A DNA stretch of 64,000 nt from Winslowiella arboricola (GCF_025527015.1 NZ_JAODIM010000041.1:124001-188000), one strand, 5' to 3'; counted from the stretch's first letter, positions 7,756 through 20,133 are shown. The notes: generated by a model not told the origin, from the letters alone. Program-made: numbers and translations.

Positions 7756-10700
7756 TCAGCCCTGATGGGCCTTGATCTGCGCATGCATCTCCTGCACGGA
7801 AGTCACTTTCTCCGTCGGGTCCGCATTCAGCGACATCGCGGTGGCAAAGCCGCCGTTCAGCGTAGTGTCATAGTGAACTTTATACTGCAGCGCGCTACGG
7901 CGAATCAGCTTCGAGTCTTCAATTGCCTGACGTCCGGCGGTGGTATTCACAATATAGGCGTACTCACCATTTTTCAGACGGTCCTGAATATGTGGACGAC
8001 CTTCATGCACCTTGTTAACCAGGCGTGGATTGATACCGGCTTCACCGAGGATCACCGCTGTACCGTGGGTAGCATCCAGCTCGAAACCAAATTTCTGCAG
8101 CTTCGCGGCGAGGTCGACGATACGTTTCTTATCGCCCTCACGCACCGACAACAGCGCACGGCCTGATTTCTTCATATTGGACTGCGCACCCAGCATCGCT
8201 TTAGCGAAAGCTTCAGCAAAGGTACGGCCAACACCCATCACTTCACCGGTAGAACGCATTTCCGGGCCAAGAATCGGGTCAACGCCCTGGAACTTGTTAA
8301 ACGGCAGCACCACTTCTTTCACGGAGTAGTAAGGTGGAATCACCTCTTCCGTTACGCCCTGCTCCGCCAGTGATTTACCAGCCATCACGCGTGCGGCGAC
8401 TTTCGCCAGCGGCACACCGGTCGCTTTCGAGACGAAAGGCACGGTTCGCGCGGCGCGCGGGTTAACTTCAATCAGGTAGACTTCGTTGTCTTTCACCGCG
8501 AACTGTACGTTCATCAGGCCACGGACACAGAGTTCAAACGCCAGTTTCTCAACCTGCTGACGCATCACGTTTTGAATTTCAACGCTCAGTGTGTAAGCCG
8601 GCAGGGAACATGCTGAGTCACCGGAGTGCACGCCCGCCTGCTCGATATGTTCCATAATGCCGCCAATCAGCACGCGCTCACCGTCGCAAATGGCGTCAAC
8701 GTCCACTTCTACCGCATCATCCAGGAAGCGATCCAGCAATACTGGCGCATCATTGGATACTGATACTGCGGTCTGGAAGTAGCGCTTCAGGTCGATTTCG
8801 TCGTACACAATTTCCATCGCACGACCGCCCAGCACATACGAAGGACGCACCACCAGCGGATATCCAATCAGCGTCGCTTTATCAACTGCCTGCTCCAGCG
8901 CGGTAACCGTGGCGTTGGCGGGCTGCTTAAGGCCGAGACGATCCACTGCCTGCTGGAAACGTTCACGGTCTTCAGCACGGTCAATCGCATCCGGGCTGGT
9001 GCCGATAACCGGCACACCGGCGGCTTCCAGTGCGCGCGCCAGTTTCAGTGGCGTCTGGCCACCGTACTGCACGATAACCCCTTTTGGTTTTTCGATGCGC
9101 ACGATTTCCAGCACATCTTCAAGAGTCACCGGCTCAAAGTAGAGGCGGTCTGAAGTGTCATAGTCGGTAGAGACGGTTTCCGGGTTACAGTTAACCATAA
9201 TGGTTTCGTAACCATCTTCACGTAGCGCCAGCGAGGCATGCACACAGCAGTAGTCGAACTCAATGCCCTGGCCAATACGGTTTGGACCGCCGCCCAGCAC
9301 CATGATTTTTTCACGGTCGCTGTTGGGATTGGATTCGCACTCTTCTTCATAAGTTGAGTACATATAAGCGGTATCAGTGGCGAATTCCGCCGCACAGGTA
9401 TCCACACGCTTATAGACCGGATGCAGCTTGAACTGCTCACGCAGCTTACGCACTTCAGATTCCGCGACACCCGCCAGATCCGACAGACGCGCATCGGCGA
9501 AGCCTTTACGCTTCAGGTTGCGCAGCACATCGTAAGTCAGACCGTTGATACCTTCGTGTGCGACCTGCTCTTCCAGACGCACCAGCTCTTCAATTTGCAC
9601 CAGGAACCAGCGGTCGACATTGGTCAGATTAAATACGCCATCAACCGACATCCCGGCACGGAAAGCATCAGCGATATACCAGATACGGTCGCTGCCAGCA
9701 TCTTTCAGCTCACGGCGGATGCGGGTCAACGCTTCCGGGTCATCCAGGCTCACTTTCGGGTCAAAACCGTTGGCGCCCACTTCCAGACCGCGCAGCGCTT
9801 TCTGCACTGACTCCTGGAAGGTGCGGCCAATCGCCATTACTTCACCAACCGATTTCATCTGGGTTGTCAGACGGTCATTGGCGCCGGCAAATTTTTCGAA
9901 GTTAAAGCGGGGAATTTTAGTGACGACATAGTCGATGGACGGTTCGAAGGACGCCGGGGTACGACCACCGGTGATATCGTTCATCAGCTCATCCAGCGTG
10001 AAACCCACCGCCAGCTTGGCGGCTACTTTCGCAATCGGGAAGCCGGTCGCTTTCGATGCCAGTGCCGAAGAGCGGGAAACGCGTGGGTTCATCTCGATAA
10101 TGATCATGCGGCCATTCTGCGGGTTCACCGAGAACTGCACGTTAGAGCCACCGGTTTCCACGCCAATCTCACGCAGTACCGCCATCGAGGCGTTACGCAT
10201 GATTTGATACTCTTTATCAGTCAGGGTCTGTGCTGGCGCGACAGTAATCGAGTCACCAGTATGGATGCCCATGGCGTCAAAGTTTTCGATAGAGCAGACG
10301 ATAATGCAGTTATCGTTCTTATCGCGCACCACTTCCATCTCATACTCTTTCCAGCCAATCAGCGACTCATCAATCAGCAGCTCACTGGTCGGTGACAGGT
10401 CGAGTCCACGTTCACAGATCTCTTCGAACTCTTCACGGTTATAAGCGATACCGCCGCCGGTGCCGCCCATAGTGAAGGAGGGACGGATAATGCACGGGAA
10501 GCCCAGCTCTTCAGAGACGGCCAGCGCCTCTTCCATGGTATGGGCGATGCCGGAACGCGCGGTATCCAGGCCAATTTTTTTCATCGCTTTATCAAAGCGC
10601 TGTCGGTCTTCCGCTTTATCAATCGCATCGGCAGTCGCGCCAATCATGGTGACGCCAAACTCAGCCAGCACCCCCTGACGCTCCAGTTCCAGTGCACAGT

Positions 10701-10989
10701 TTAGCGCCGTCTGGCCGCCCATGGTCGGCAGTACCGCATCCGGGCGCTCTTTTTCGATAATCTTGCGCACCACTTCCCAGTGAATCGGCTCGATATACGT
10801 CGCATCGGCCATTTCCGGGTCGGTCATAATCGTCGCCGGGTTGGAGTTCACCAGGATTACGCGGTAACCCTCTTCACGCAGCGCTTTACAGGCTTGCGCG
10901 CCAGAGTAGTCGAATTCACAAGCCTGGCCGATAACAATCGGGCCAGCGCCAAGAATCAGGATACTTTTTATGTCGGTACGTTTTGGCAT
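7756..10989 (-). CDS. carB: Carbamoyl-phosphate synthase large subunit
   Basis: CarB (1077 residues; E. coli 1073) makes carbamoyl phosphate from bicarbonate, ATP and glutamine-derived ammonia, for arginine and pyrimidine synthesis. It opens [22 protein letters not shown] and shows the internal duplication of two ATP-grasp halves: [14 protein letters not shown] near 90 and [13 protein letters not shown] near 645, and [18 protein letters not shown] near 299 and [18 protein letters not shown] near 842. A C-terminal allosteric domain (about 935-1077) binds UMP and ornithine. It follows carA by 14 bases in one operon. Confidence 0.98.
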   Translation of the reverse strand: MPKRTDIKSILILGAGPIVIGQACEFDYSGAQACKALREEGYRVILVNSNPATIMTDPEMADATYIEPIHWEVVRKIIEKERPDAVLPTMGGQTALNCALELERQGVLAEFGVTMIGATADAIDKAEDRQRFDKAMKKIGLDTARSGIAHTMEEALAVSEELGFPCIIRPSFTMGGTGGGIAYNREEFEEICERGLDLSPTSELLIDESLIGWKEYEMEVVRDKNDNCIIVCSIENFDAMGIHTGDSITVAPAQTLTDKEYQIMRNASMAVLREIGVETGGSNVQFSVNPQNGRMIIIEMNPRVSRSSALASKATGFPIAKVAAKLAVGFTLDELMNDITGGRTPASFEPSIDYVVTKIPRFNFEKFAGANDRLTTQMKSVGEVMAIGRTFQESVQKALRGLEVGANGFDPKVSLDDPEALTRIRRELKDAGSDRIWYIADAFRAGMSVDGVFNLTNVDRWFLVQIEELVRLEEQVAHEGINGLTYDVLRNLKRKGFADARLSDLAGVAESEVRKLREQFKLHPVYKRVDTCAAEFATDTAYMYSTYEEECESNPNSDREKIMVLGGGPNRIGQGIEFDYCCVHASLALREDGYETIMVNCNPETVSTDYDTSDRLYFEPVTLEDVLEIVRIEKPKGVIVQYGGQTPLKLARALEAAGVPVIGTSPDAIDRAEDRERFQQAVDRLGLKQPANATVTALEQAVDKATLIGYPLVVRPSYVLGGRAMEIVYDEIDLKRYFQTAVSVSNDAPVLLDRFLDDAVEVDVDAICDGERVLIGGIMEHIEQAGVHSGDSACSLPAYTLSVEIQNVMRQQVEKLAFELCVRGLMNVQFAVKDNEVYLIEVNPRAARTVPFVSKATGVPLAKVAARVMAGKSLAEQGVTEEVIPPYYSVKEVVLPFNKFQGVDPILGPEMRSTGEVMGVGRTFAEAFAKAMLGAQSNMKKSGRALLSVREGDKKRIVDLAAKLQKFGFELDATHGTAVILGEAGINPRLVNKVHEGRPHIQDRLKNGEYAYIVNTTAGRQAIEDSKLIRRSALQYKVHYDTTLNGGFATAMSLNADPTEKVTSVQEMHAQIKAHQG

Positions 10990-11003
10990 TTTGTCGCTCC
11001 TGA

Positions 11004-12146
11004 TTATTTCGCGGTTGAACGGTAAGCTTCGATCAGTTCGATAAAGTGATCGAACAACGGCGCCGCATCGGCTGGACCCGGGCTGGCTTCAGGGTGTCCC
11101 TGGAAGCTGAACGCCGCTTTGTCAGTGCGGTGAATCCCCTGCACCGTATGGTCAAACAGCGATTTATGCGTCACGCGCAGGCTGGCTGGCATATTGCTTT
11201 CATCGACCGCAAAACCGTGGTTCTGGGCCGTGATCATCACACGGTCATTATCCAGGTCTTTCACCGGATGGTTACCGCCGTGGTGACCCAGTTTCATTTT
11301 CACCGTCTTCGCACCGCTGGCCAGCGCCAGCAGCTGGTGGCCCAGACAGATGCCAAATACCGGGATATCGGTTTCGAGGAATGACTTGATGGCGCTGATG
11401 GCGTAGTCGCATGGCTCCGGGTCACCTGGGCCGTTTGACAGGAAAATACCGTCCGGGTTGAGTTTCAGCACCTCATCCGCTGGCGTCTGTGCCGGAACAA
11501 CTGTCAGGCGGCAGCCGCGATCCACCAGCATCCGCAGGATATTGCGTTTCGCACCGTAATCGTAAGCCACAACATGGAATGGCAGGTCGCTGCTCTGCGC
11601 TGGCAGGCCCTCTTCCAGCGTCCAGCTGCCCTGCTGCCAGCTGTAAGACTCTTGCGTGCTGACCTCTTTCGCCAGGTCCATGCCTTTCAGGCCCGGGAAG
11701 GCTTTCGCTTTCTGCAATGCCAGTTCAGCATCCGGTGCGTCACCGGCGATGATGCAGCCATTCTGGGCACCTTTCTCACGCAGCAGACGGGTCAGCTTAC
11801 GGGTATCGATATCAGCAATCGCGACAATATTATGACGCTTCAGGTACGCAGACAGCCCTTCTTCATTACGGAAGTTGCTGGCAATAAGCGGCAGGTCACG
11901 AATGACGAGGCCTTGCGCATGTACCTGGGAGGATTCTTCGTCAGCAGCATTGGTGCCGACATTGCCGATATGGGGATAAGTAAGAGTGACGATCTGGCGG
12001 GAATAGGAAGGATCTGTGAGGATTTCTTGATAACCGGTCATTGAAGTGTTGAAAACAACTTCACCCACTGCCGATCCTTCTGCCCCAATGGCCCGACCGT
12101 GGAATTGGGTTCCGTCTTCCAGAACCAATAGCGCTGACTTAATCAA
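11004..12146 (-). CDS. carA: Carbamoyl-phosphate synthase small subunit (glutamine amidotransferase)
   Basis: CarA (380 residues) hydrolyses glutamine and channels ammonia to CarB. The class I amidotransferase nucleophile is in [13 protein letters not shown] near residue 267, with the His/Glu pair in [13 protein letters not shown] near the C-terminus. The start is TTG at 12146, as in E. coli, because translation from it reads (M)[14 protein letters not shown] and a strong CTGGAGG ribosome site lies 6 bases upstream. The frame stays open nine codons further to an ATG at 12173, which is less likely. Upstream are the tandem promoters and ARG boxes. Confidence 0.97.
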   Translation of the reverse strand: MIKSALLVLEDGTQFHGRAIGAEGSAVGEVVFNTSMTGYQEILTDPSYSRQIVTLTYPHIGNVGTNAADEESSQVHAQGLVIRDLPLIASNFRNEEGLSAYLKRHNIVAIADIDTRKLTRLLREKGAQNGCIIAGDAPDAELALQKAKAFPGLKGMDLAKEVSTQESYSWQQGSWTLEEGLPAQSSDLPFHVVAYDYGAKRNILRMLVDRGCRLTVVPAQTPADEVLKLNPDGIFLSNGPGDPEPCDYAISAIKSFLETDIPVFGICLGHQLLALASGAKTVKMKLGHHGGNHPVKDLDNDRVMITAQNHGFAVDESNMPASLRVTHKSLFDHTVQGIHRTDKAAFSFQGHPEASPGPADAAPLFDHFIELIEAYRSTAK

Positions 12147-12179
12147 AACGTCCTCCAGGGAATAAACAGTCACAATATC

Positions 12180-12218
12180 TGCATATTAATTCATAATACC
12201 ACCATGAATCAATGCAAA
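12180..12218 (-). promoter_or_regulatory. ArgR operator (ARG boxes) before carA
   Basis: On the minus strand TGAATTAATATGCA (12180-12193) matches the ARG box consensus TGAATWWWWATTCA well. A second, weaker copy, TTTGCATTGATTCA, is at 12205-12218. They lie 34 to 72 bases before the TTG start, where the arginine-repressed promoter P2 of carAB is known in E. coli. Confidence 0.72.
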
Positions 12219-12255
12219 AACCGCCTGAGATGTCGATTTTCGGCAAATTGCGCGC

Positions 12256-12284
12256 ATTCTAATGATCGCCCTGCCCATTGTCTA
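12256..12284 (-). promoter_or_regulatory. Candidate carAB promoter P1
   Basis: On the minus strand TAGACA (12279-12284) and TAGAAT (12256-12261) are separated by 17 bases. The position, about 110 bases before carA, fits the upstream pyrimidine-controlled promoter known from E. coli carAB. Confidence 0.6.
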
Positions 12285-12533
12285 CCCTGAGAGTGAGTTT
12301 TTCATACTTTTTTAGCCGACTGGAGGAAAAATCGGAAGATTCATGCTGAAAACAGGGGATATCCGGCTGATAAAACCGGTTGCCTGGGGAAATGAAATTA
12401 AAAAGGGTTGTATGAGTACGCAAAACCAGACCAAATGGTCAAAAATGCGTTTTTTTCCACTCATTACTGCCGCAAAAATCACTTTTTTAACAATCTCAGA
12501 AGAAAAAACCTCTAAAATCACTATTTTTACAAA
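12285..12533. other. AT-rich upstream region of carAB without a gene
   Basis: About 250 bases of AT-rich DNA with several A and T tracts (for example 12304-12312, 12447-12457 and 12492-12516) lie between carAB P1 and the dapB terminator. In E. coli the equivalent region binds IHF, PepA and PurR. I found only a half match to a PurR box (ACGCAAAAC near 12418). A 67-codon open frame here has no coding character. I see no RNA gene. Confidence 0.45.
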
Positions 12534-12560
12534 TAAAAAAGGGTAATAAAATTATTACCC
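12534..12560 (-). terminator. Intrinsic terminator of dapB
   Basis: On the minus strand GGGTAATAA pairs with TTATTACCC (12541-12560), followed by six T. A second AT-rich hairpin, AATCATAA/TTATGATT at 12566-12583, precedes it. Both lie within 80 bases of the dapB stop. Confidence 0.8.
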
Positions 12561-12613
12561 TACCAATCATAAACTTATGATTGAAATAACCACATCACGA
12601 TGGTCGCAACACT

Positions 12614-13510
<897 letters not shown>

Positions 13511-13588
13511 TCATTACATAATTAGAATTTTACGCCAGCGGGCAGGGATTATCAGTAAAACAAATCACGGGAGAGGAGATTTAAAGTC

Positions 13589-13612
13589 CCTTCCCCCGTT
13601 TACGGGGGAAGG
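13589..13612. repeat. Short palindromic repeat between dapB and ispH
   Basis: CCTTCCCCCGT and ACGGGGGAAGG form a perfect 11-bp inverted repeat with a 2-base loop, followed by GTCAGGATGAGGG. This looks like a small dispersed palindromic element of enterobacterial intergenic regions. It lies 39 bases past the ispH stop and could also act as a 3'-end hairpin for the ribF-ispH operon. No T run follows. Confidence 0.5.
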
Positions 13613-13650
13613 TCAGGATGAGGGAACACATGACGATGTGGGGATAAGAA

Positions 13651-14604
13651 TCAGTCGACCTGCTTTACTTCAACACGTAGCTCTTTCGGTACTTCAAAGA
13701 CAATATTCTCTTCGCGGCCGCTCAGCTCAATTGCCGGTTCGCCACCCATTTCGCGCAGGCGTTTAATCACATCCTGCACCAGAATATCCGGGGCGGAAGC
13801 GCCGGCGGTGACGCCAACACATTTGATATTTTTCAGCCAGATCTCCTGAATATCATCAGCGGAGTCGATCAGCCGCGCCAGTTTACCGGCACGCTGCGCC
13901 AGCTCGGCCAGGCGGTTGGAGTTGGACGAGTTTTTCGAGCCAACCACCAGCACCACATCAGCATCCTGCGCTAAACTGCGCACCGCTTCCTGACGGTTAG
14001 TGGTGGCATAACAGATATCATCTTTGCGCGGCCCGACGATTTTCGGGAAGCGCTGACGCAAGGCGTCAATCACATCCGAAGTATCATCAACCGACAGGGT
14101 GGTCTGCGTCATAAAGCACAGGTTCTGTTCATCCTTCACCTGCAGCTTATCAACGTCAGCCGGCGACTCCACCAGATACATGCCCCCTTCAGGGTTGCTG
14201 TACTGGCCCATGGTGCCTTCCACTTCCGGGTGACCGGCATGACCAATCAGAATCGCTTCGGTGCCTTTACGACTGGCACGCGCCACTTCCATATGCACTT
14301 TGGTCACCAGCGGGCAGGTGGCGTCAAACAGCATCGTCAGATCGCGTGCGCGCGCTTCAGCACGTACCGCCTGAGAAACACCATGCGCCGAGAAAATCAG
14401 GATCGAACCATCCGGCACTTCGGTGATCTCTTCAATAAAGATCGCCCCGCGCTCGCGCAGGCTATTGACCACATAGCGGTTATGCACCACTTCATGACGC
14501 ACATAGATTGGCGCGCCATACATCTCCAGCGCGCGTTCAACGATGCTGATTGCACGATCCACGCCCGCACAGAAACCACGTGGGTTAGCCAACAGGATTT
14601 GCAT
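13651..14604 (-). CDS. ispH: 4-hydroxy-3-methylbut-2-enyl diphosphate reductase
   Basis: IspH (317 residues) makes IPP and DMAPP from HMBPP, the last step of the MEP isoprenoid pathway, with a [4Fe-4S] cluster. The opening [19 protein letters not shown] carries the first cluster cysteine (C12). The other two cysteines are in [11 protein letters not shown] (near 96) and [11 protein letters not shown] (near 197). The TNRQ motif is present. The start at 14604 overlaps the fkpB end by 20 bases, which implies translational coupling. It is the last gene of the ribF-ileS-lspA-fkpB-ispH operon. Confidence 0.97.
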   Translation of the reverse strand: MQILLANPRGFCAGVDRAISIVERALEMYGAPIYVRHEVVHNRYVVNSLRERGAIFIEEITEVPDGSILIFSAHGVSQAVRAEARARDLTMLFDATCPLVTKVHMEVARASRKGTEAILIGHAGHPEVEGTMGQYSNPEGGMYLVESPADVDKLQVKDEQNLCFMTQTTLSVDDTSDVIDALRQRFPKIVGPRKDDICYATTNRQEAVRSLAQDADVVLVVGSKNSSNSNRLAELAQRAGKLARLIDSADDIQEIWLKNIKCVGVTAGASAPDILVQDVIKRLREMGGEPAIELSGREENIVFEVPKELRVEVKQVD

Positions 14605-15055
14605 CGGTCCCCTCCAGCACCGGATCGATCTCCAGCACTTCAATATCAAACTGAATGGTGCGTCCGGCCAGCGGATGGTTGAAGTCAACGGTGATCGAAT
14701 CACCGGACACTTCACGGATCACACCCGGCATTTCGCTACCACCCATACCGGTAAACAGCATAATAGCACCAGGCTCAGGCTCTCCCGCCTGCGCAAAATC
14801 GCGGCGTGAGAAATACTGAATCATATCCGGGCTGGCAGCGCCAAACGCAGACTCCGGCGGCAGGCTAAAGTTATGCTTAGCGCCAGCCTTCAGCCCCAGC
14901 AGCGCCTCTTCCAGTCCTGCCGACAAACTGCCGTCGCCAAGACGGAACAGCGCCGGTTTGCCATTGGCACGCGTCGACTCCGCCGTTGAGCCATCTTCCA
15001 GCTTCAACGTGAAATGCACCAGCACCGCGCTATCGCGCTGTACAGAATCAGTCAT
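14585..15055 (-). CDS. fkpB: FKBP-type peptidyl-prolyl isomerase (SlyD/SlpA-like)
   Basis: FkpB (156 residues; E. coli 149) is a cytoplasmic peptidyl-prolyl isomerase with an insert-in-flap chaperone domain. The FKBP core begins [18 protein letters not shown]. The insert-in-flap region covers about residues 70-125, and the fold returns with [21 protein letters not shown] near 123-143. The C-terminus is a few residues longer than in E. coli, and this creates the 20-base overlap with ispH. It lies 3 bases downstream of lspA. Confidence 0.95.
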   Translation of the reverse strand: MTDSVQRDSAVLVHFTLKLEDGSTAESTRANGKPALFRLGDGSLSAGLEEALLGLKAGAKHNFSLPPESAFGAASPDMIQYFSRRDFAQAGEPEPGAIMLFTGMGGSEMPGVIREVSGDSITVDFNHPLAGRTIQFDIEVLEIDPVLEGTDANPVG

Positions 15056-15058
15056 GCC

Positions 15059-15565
15059 TTACCCTTTCTGTTTAGCCTGCTTTCCCGAAGGGGTCAAAAA
15101 TCCCTCCAGAACGATCAACGCCGCACCAATGCAGATGCCGCAGTCGGCAATATTGAAGGTGGCAAAGTGCCAGTCGCCAATATAGAAGTCGATAAAATCG
15201 ACCACAAAGCCGTGATACGAACGATCAAACAGGTTGCCCAACGCACCGCCAATAATCAGCGCGTAAGCAATATTATTAAGCTTCTGGCTGGCGGATGTGC
15301 GATACATCATCACCAGCAATGCCACCACAATCGCCACCGCAATACCGGCAAAGAACCAGCGTTGCCAGCCACCTTTATCGGCGAGGAAACTGAATGCCGC
15401 GCCGTAGTTGTGGGCATAGAAGAAATTAAAGTACGGCATAACCGGCATCGACTGGTGCAGCATCAGATTATCCATAATCCATTGCTTGCTACCGAAGTCG
15501 ATAACGATCACTACCAGCACCAGCCACAGCCAGCGCAATCCGGTCGATAAAAATGGCTTACGCAT
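15059..15565 (-). CDS. lspA: Lipoprotein signal peptidase II
   Basis: LspA (168 residues) is an inner-membrane aspartyl protease that removes signal peptides from prolipoproteins. Four hydrophobic segments are visible. The two catalytic aspartates are in [18 protein letters not shown] (near 114) and [10 protein letters not shown] (near 141). The ATG overlaps the ileS stop by one base (TGATG), a tight coupling also typical of E. coli. Confidence 0.96.
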   Translation of the reverse strand: MRKPFLSTGLRWLWLVLVVIVIDFGSKQWIMDNLMLHQSMPVMPYFNFFYAHNYGAAFSFLADKGGWQRWFFAGIAVAIVVALLVMMYRTSASQKLNNIAYALIIGGALGNLFDRSYHGFVVDFIDFYIGDWHFATFNIADCGICIGAALIVLEGFLTPSGKQAKQKG

Positions 15566-18381
15566 CAGGCAAACTTACGTTGTTCGCCGTTTCCGGCGAC
15601 GTTAGTGACACAGCGACCGCAAACTTCTGCGTGCTCCGGGTTCTGACCAACGTCAGTAGTGTAATGCCAGCAGCGTGGACATTTGTCACCTTCTGCTTTG
15701 TGCAGCGCAATTTTCAGACCTTTTACGGCTTCGCTCTGCTGGGCTTCAGCGGTAGCCAGACTGTAATCCGCCACCAGCGCACCGGATGTCAGCAGCACAA
15801 AGCGCAGTTCATCGCCGAGACTGGTCAGTTTTTGCGCCAGATCCGCGTCAGCATACAGTGTGACTGTCGCTTCCAGCGAACCGCCGATACGCTTATCCGC
15901 ACGCGCCTGCTCAATCACGCGGTTCACTTCACCACGGACCTGCAACAGATCGTTCCAGAAAGCGTCATTCATCGGCTCATTTTCCGCCACGCCAAACAGG
16001 CCGTCAAACCACTCTTCAGTAAACACGTACTGCGCACGTTTGCCCGGCAGGTAAGCCCAGATCTCATCAGCGGTAAATGACATGATCGGCGCCATCCAGC
16101 GCACCAGCGCTTCAGCGATATACCACAGCGCGGTCTGGCAGCTACGACGCGCCAGGCCATCGGCTTTCGCGGTGTACTGACGATCTTTGATGATATCCAG
16201 ATAGAAGGAGCCCATCTCAACTGAACAGAACTGCATCAGACGCTGCACCACTTCATGGAAGTCATAGCTGGCGTAAGAGGCAATAATATCTTCCTGCGCC
16301 GCTTTGGCGCGGCCGACAGCCCAGCGATCCAGCAGCACCATCTCTTCCGGTTTCACCATATCGGTTTCCGGGTTGAAGCCATTCAGGTTGGCCAGCAGGA
16401 AACGCGCGGTGTTACGGATACGACGATAAGAGTCGGCGGAACGCTTCAGGATTTCGTCCGAAACCGCCATTTCGCCGGTGTAATCCGTCGATGCCACCCA
16501 CAGACGCAGAATATCGCCACCCAGCTTATTCATCACGTCCTGCGGACTGACGGTGTTACCGATAGATTTCGACATCTTACGGCCCTGACCATCCACGGTG
16601 AAGCCGTGGGTCAGTACCTGACGATAAGGCGCTTTGCCTTTAATCGCGGTAGAAATCATCAGCGAAGACATAAACCAGCCACGATGCTGATCCGAACCTT
16701 CCAGATACATGTCCGCGCTATGACCGCCAAACTCAGGACGCACATCGACAACTGAAGAGTGGGTGGAACCGGAGTCAAACCACACATCCAGCGTATCCGG
16801 CACTTTAACGTAGTCGTTAGCGTCATCACCGAGCAGATCTTTGCTGTCCAGATCCCACCACGCCTGAATACCATCCACTTCGACCCGTTTCGCCACGTCT
16901 TCCATCAGCTCAAGCGAGCGCGGATGCAGCTGCTCGGTCTCTTTATGGACGAACAGTGCCATCGGCACACCCCAGGTACGCTGACGGGAGATACACCAGT
17001 CAGGACGATTGGCGACCATCGATTCGATACGCGCCTGGCCCCAGTCCGGGATCCACTGCACGTCTTTGATCTCTTTCAGCGACTGCGCACGCAGACCTTT
17101 CTGATCCATGCTGATAAACCACTGCGGCGTAGCACGGAAGATGATCGGCGTTTTATGACGCCAGCAGTGCGGATAGCTGTGGAACATTTTCTCCACATGC
17201 AGCAGCGCGCCATGTTCACGCAACAGCTCAACAATCATATCGTTGGCTTTAAATACCTGCACGCCATCCAGCGTTGGATAAGTACCGGTGACATAGGTGC
17301 CATCCGGCCCCACCGGGTTAGCGGTTTCCAGACCATATTTCTGCCCGATAACATAGTCATCCGGGCCGTGACCCGGCGCGGTATGCACTGCACCGGTACC
17401 GGCATCAAGAGTAACGTGCTCGCCGAGCACGACCGGCACATCAAAGCCAAGGAAGGGATGCTGGAAACGCATCAGCTCCAGCTCAGCGCCGGTGGTGCTG
17501 CCCAGTACCCTCCACTCGCTGACGCCAGCGCGCTTCATCACGCTCTCAACCAGATCTTTGGCAAGGATCAACGCTTTGCCGTCGATCTGCACCAGCTGGT
17601 ATTCGAATTCCGGGTGCAGGGAGATCGCGCGGTTAGCCGGCATGGTCCACGGGGTCGTAGTCCAGATCACCAGCGCAATCGGGCCATTAACGCTGCCCGC
17701 GTCAAATTTGGCGGCAACCGCAGCGCTGTCGACCGCATTGAACATCACGTCAATCGAAGGGGAGGTTTTGTCGATATACTCCACTTCCGCTTCCGCCAGC
17801 GCAGAACGGCAATCCAGACACCAGTGCACCGGCTTGGCGCCTTTATGCAGGTGGCCATTGCCGATGATTTTACCCAGCGCACGGATAATATTGGCTTCGG
17901 TCTGGAAGTTCATCGTCAGATAAGGACGGTCCCAGTCGCCAAGCACGCCAAGACGGATAAAGTCAGCTTTCTGACCTTCAACCTGCTCGGCGGCATATTT
18001 GCGGCAGGCAGCACGGAACTCAGCCGCGCTCACTTTCTCGCCCGGCTTACCGATCATCTGCTCAACTTTATGTTCGATTGGCAGACCGTGACAGTCCCAG
18101 CCCGGCACATACGGCGAATCATAGCCAGCCATGCCTTTGGACTTCACAATAATGTCTTTCAGAATCTTGTTAACTGAGTGACCAATATGAATACTGCCGT
18201 TCGCGTAGGGAGGGCCATCGTGCAGAATAAAGGTTTTTTTCCCTTTTTTGGCTTCGCGGATGATGCCGTACAGATTGTCAGCATACCAACGTTGCAGCAT
18301 TCCCGGTTCGCGTTTGGCCAGATCGCCACGCATCGGGAACCCCGTTTCCGGCAAATTCAGGGTAGATTTAAAGTCACTCAT
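15565..18381 (-). CDS. ileS: Isoleucyl-tRNA synthetase
   Basis: IleS (938 residues, same as E. coli) charges tRNA-Ile and edits misactivated valine. The class I motifs are HIGH in [12 protein letters not shown] near residue 64 and KMSKS in [10 protein letters not shown] near 602. The CP1 editing domain lies at about 200-400, and a C-terminal zinc site is formed by CPRCW and CGRC near 901-924. It is in the housekeeping operon after ribF (32-base gap). Confidence 0.98.
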   Translation of the reverse strand: MSDFKSTLNLPETGFPMRGDLAKREPGMLQRWYADNLYGIIREAKKGKKTFILHDGPPYANGSIHIGHSVNKILKDIIVKSKGMAGYDSPYVPGWDCHGLPIEHKVEQMIGKPGEKVSAAEFRAACRKYAAEQVEGQKADFIRLGVLGDWDRPYLTMNFQTEANIIRALGKIIGNGHLHKGAKPVHWCLDCRSALAEAEVEYIDKTSPSIDVMFNAVDSAAVAAKFDAGSVNGPIALVIWTTTPWTMPANRAISLHPEFEYQLVQIDGKALILAKDLVESVMKRAGVSEWRVLGSTTGAELELMRFQHPFLGFDVPVVLGEHVTLDAGTGAVHTAPGHGPDDYVIGQKYGLETANPVGPDGTYVTGTYPTLDGVQVFKANDMIVELLREHGALLHVEKMFHSYPHCWRHKTPIIFRATPQWFISMDQKGLRAQSLKEIKDVQWIPDWGQARIESMVANRPDWCISRQRTWGVPMALFVHKETEQLHPRSLELMEDVAKRVEVDGIQAWWDLDSKDLLGDDANDYVKVPDTLDVWFDSGSTHSSVVDVRPEFGGHSADMYLEGSDQHRGWFMSSLMISTAIKGKAPYRQVLTHGFTVDGQGRKMSKSIGNTVSPQDVMNKLGGDILRLWVASTDYTGEMAVSDEILKRSADSYRRIRNTARFLLANLNGFNPETDMVKPEEMVLLDRWAVGRAKAAQEDIIASYASYDFHEVVQRLMQFCSVEMGSFYLDIIKDRQYTAKADGLARRSCQTALWYIAEALVRWMAPIMSFTADEIWAYLPGKRAQYVFTEEWFDGLFGVAENEPMNDAFWNDLLQVRGEVNRVIEQARADKRIGGSLEATVTLYADADLAQKLTSLGDELRFVLLTSGALVADYSLATAEAQQSEAVKGLKIALHKAEGDKCPRCWHYTTDVGQNPEHAEVCGRCVTNVAGNGEQRKFA

Positions 18382-18413
18382 CAGATTCTCGGTTCCGTAT
18401 GTCGGTTCAGTTC

Positions 18414-19352
18414 TTAAACCGGTGTTTGTAGCCCAAAAAAATTTCGGCCAGTCACCACATCTTTAGCAATTTGCTCTTTTAGCGCGTCAAGCGATGCAAA
18501 TCGCTGCTCGCTGCGGATTTTTTGACAGAGCACCACATCGATATGGCGTCCGTACAGGTTCATTGCAACGTCCAGCAGATGAACTTCTAACTGCTGACGT
18601 AACCCGGCAACGGTCGGGCGGGTACCAATATTGGCCACGCCGGGCAACGGTTGCTCAGCAAGACCATAAACTTCAACGGCATACACCCCTTTAACCGGCG
18701 AAACTGAACGCCGCAGAGGAATATTCGCCGTCGGAAAACCGATGGTGCGCCCCAGCGCATCGCCATGCACCACCCGGCCAGAAATGCTGAAAGGATGCCC
18801 CAAAAGCGACTGCGCCAGCGCCAGATTATCGTCCGCCAGCGCCTGACGCACTGCGGTGCTGCTGATACGCTTACCGTCATCGCAAAATGTCTGGGTGCTG
18901 ATGACATCAAAGCCATACTCAACGCCCGCTTTCTGTAATAACAGGAAATCCCCCTGGCGACCAGCGCCAAAACGGAAATCATCGCCAACCGCCAGCAGCT
19001 GCACGCCCAGCTTGTTCACCAGCAAATCGGCGACAAAGCTTTGCGCTGTCTGCGCGGCAAAACGGCGGTCGAAGCGCACACAAAGTACTGCATCAACGCC
19101 GGCTTCGGCCAGATAACGCACTTTTTCACGCAAACGCGTCAGCCGCGCTGGCGCCTTGTCGGCGGCAAAAAGTTCCAGTGGCTGCGGCTCAAATAGCATC
19201 ACCATTACCGGCAAGCCACGCTTACGCCCCTCCGCGCACAAACGCGCCAGCAGGGACTGATGACCGCGATGCACGCCGTCAAAGTTACCTATGGTCAGCA
19301 CGCAGCCGCGATGCTGCTCTCTGAGATTATGTATGCCGCGGATAAACTTCAT
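18414..19352 (-). CDS. ribF: Bifunctional riboflavin kinase / FAD synthetase
   Basis: RibF (312 residues) phosphorylates riboflavin to FMN and adenylates it to FAD. The N-terminal nucleotidyltransferase motif is [13 protein letters not shown] near residues 21-33. The kinase half holds [19 protein letters not shown] near 190-210. It is the first gene of the leftward operon ribF-ileS-lspA-fkpB-ispH and is divergent from rpsT. Confidence 0.96.
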   Translation of the reverse strand: MKFIRGIHNLREQHRGCVLTIGNFDGVHRGHQSLLARLCAEGRKRGLPVMVMLFEPQPLELFAADKAPARLTRLREKVRYLAEAGVDAVLCVRFDRRFAAQTAQSFVADLLVNKLGVQLLAVGDDFRFGAGRQGDFLLLQKAGVEYGFDVISTQTFCDDGKRISSTAVRQALADDNLALAQSLLGHPFSISGRVVHGDALGRTIGFPTANIPLRRSVSPVKGVYAVEVYGLAEQPLPGVANIGTRPTVAGLRQQLEVHLLDVAMNLYGRHIDVVLCQKIRSEQRFASLDALKEQIAKDVVTGRNFFGLQTPV

Positions 19353-19477
19353 GGCTGGCTCAAATTTGTGGAAATCGGCGGATTATACCTTGTACAGCGG
19401 TTAAGGTTAACCCGCGATTGATCCCTTTGCGGGATTCTTATGTTGATTTCAGTGAGATGAGGGCTGGTTTTACCCTA

Positions 19478-19592
19478 AATAATTCAAGCTGCATCAAGGC
19501 GGCAAGCGAACGAATCCCGATGAACGTAGTAATCTACGTGATTCGGGTGAGTGAGCGCGGACAACAAAGATGCAGCTTGAAGTATGACGGAT
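19478..19592. repeat. ERIC-like palindromic repeat between ribF and rpsT
   Basis: A roughly 115-bp imperfect palindrome has outer arms TTCAAGCTGCATC (19483-19495) and GATGCAGCTTGAA (19569-19581). Its core, CGAATCCCGATGAACG...GATTCGGGTGAGTGAGCGCG, resembles the enterobacterial ERIC/IRU family. It occupies much of the 444-base ribF-rpsT gap. The open frame running across it (19418-19723) is explained by the repeat and is not a gene. Confidence 0.8.
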
Positions 19593-19719
19593 ATAGTCAG
19601 ATTTCAGACAATTTTGTTGAGAAAGACTGTATTCATCCCCACGATGCTGGTAGAATCCTGCGCCATCACAACGTAACCAAGTGTCGTCATTTTAAACGGC
19701 GCTTATTTGCACAAATCCA

Positions 19720-19748
19720 TTGACAAACGAGGGCTGAAAAGGCATATT
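19720..19748 (+). promoter_or_regulatory. Promoter of rpsT
   Basis: TTGACA (19720-19725) and CATATT (19743-19748) are spaced by 17 bases, about 50 bases before the rpsT start. Confidence 0.72.
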
Positions 19749-19796
19749 CCACGGCCTTTGAATTGTCCTCAATAGAATATATTTGGGAGTTGGACC

Positions 19797-20060
19797 TTGG
19801 CTAATATCAAATCAGCTAAGAAACGCGCCGTAACATCTGAGAAGCGTCGTAAGCATAACGCAAGCAACCGCTCAATGATGCGTACTTTCATCAAGAAAGT
19901 ATACGCGGCCATCGCTGCTGGCGATAAAGAAGTTGCACTGAAAGCATTTAACGAAATGCAACCAATTGTGGACCGTCAGGCTAGTAAAGGTCTGATCCAC
20001 AAGAACAAAGCTGCACGTCATAAGTCAAACCTGACTGCACAGATCAACAAACTGGCTTAA
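19797..20060 (+). CDS. rpsT: 30S ribosomal protein S20
   Basis: S20 (87 residues) binds 16S rRNA. The sequence [20 protein letters not shown] and the basic alpha-helical composition are diagnostic. The start is TTG at 19797, preceded by GGGAGTTGGACC. In E. coli the same rare UUG start is part of S20 autoregulation, and the conserved leader suggests the same here. It is monocistronic with its own promoter and terminator. Confidence 0.98.
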   Translation: MANIKSAKKRAVTSEKRRKHNASNRSMMRTFIKKVYAAIAAGDKEVALKAFNEMQPIVDRQASKGLIHKNKAARHKSNLTAQINKLA

Positions 20061-20087
20061 TGCTAAGTTGTTAATCGGCTTTGAAAA

Positions 20088-20113
20088 GAACCGGCGCCTG
20101 CGCCGGTTTTTTT
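20088..20113 (+). terminator. Intrinsic terminator of rpsT
   Basis: ACCGGCGC (20090-20097) and GCGCCGGT (20100-20107) form a tight hairpin followed by a run of T to 20113. Confidence 0.9.
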
Positions 20114-20133
20114 ATAGGTGAATTTTGCCGCTT

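Noticed and set aside
12410-12430. PurR operator for carAB
   Set aside because: ACGCAAAAC matches only one half of ACGCAAACGTTTGCGT, and no symmetrical half follows.
12343-12546. A 67-codon open frame upstream of carA
   Set aside because: It is Lys/Thr-rich translation of tract-rich regulatory DNA and ends in the dapB terminator hairpin.
16759-18177. A 472-codon open frame on the plus strand, antisense to ileS
   Set aside because: The opposite strand is a full-length, highly conserved IleS. The antisense frame is low-complexity, rich in His and Arg, with no recognisable domain, and is a by-product of ileS codon usage.
19418-19723. A 101-codon open frame between ribF and rpsT
   Set aside because: It runs through the ERIC-like palindrome, and its translation is that of the repeat.
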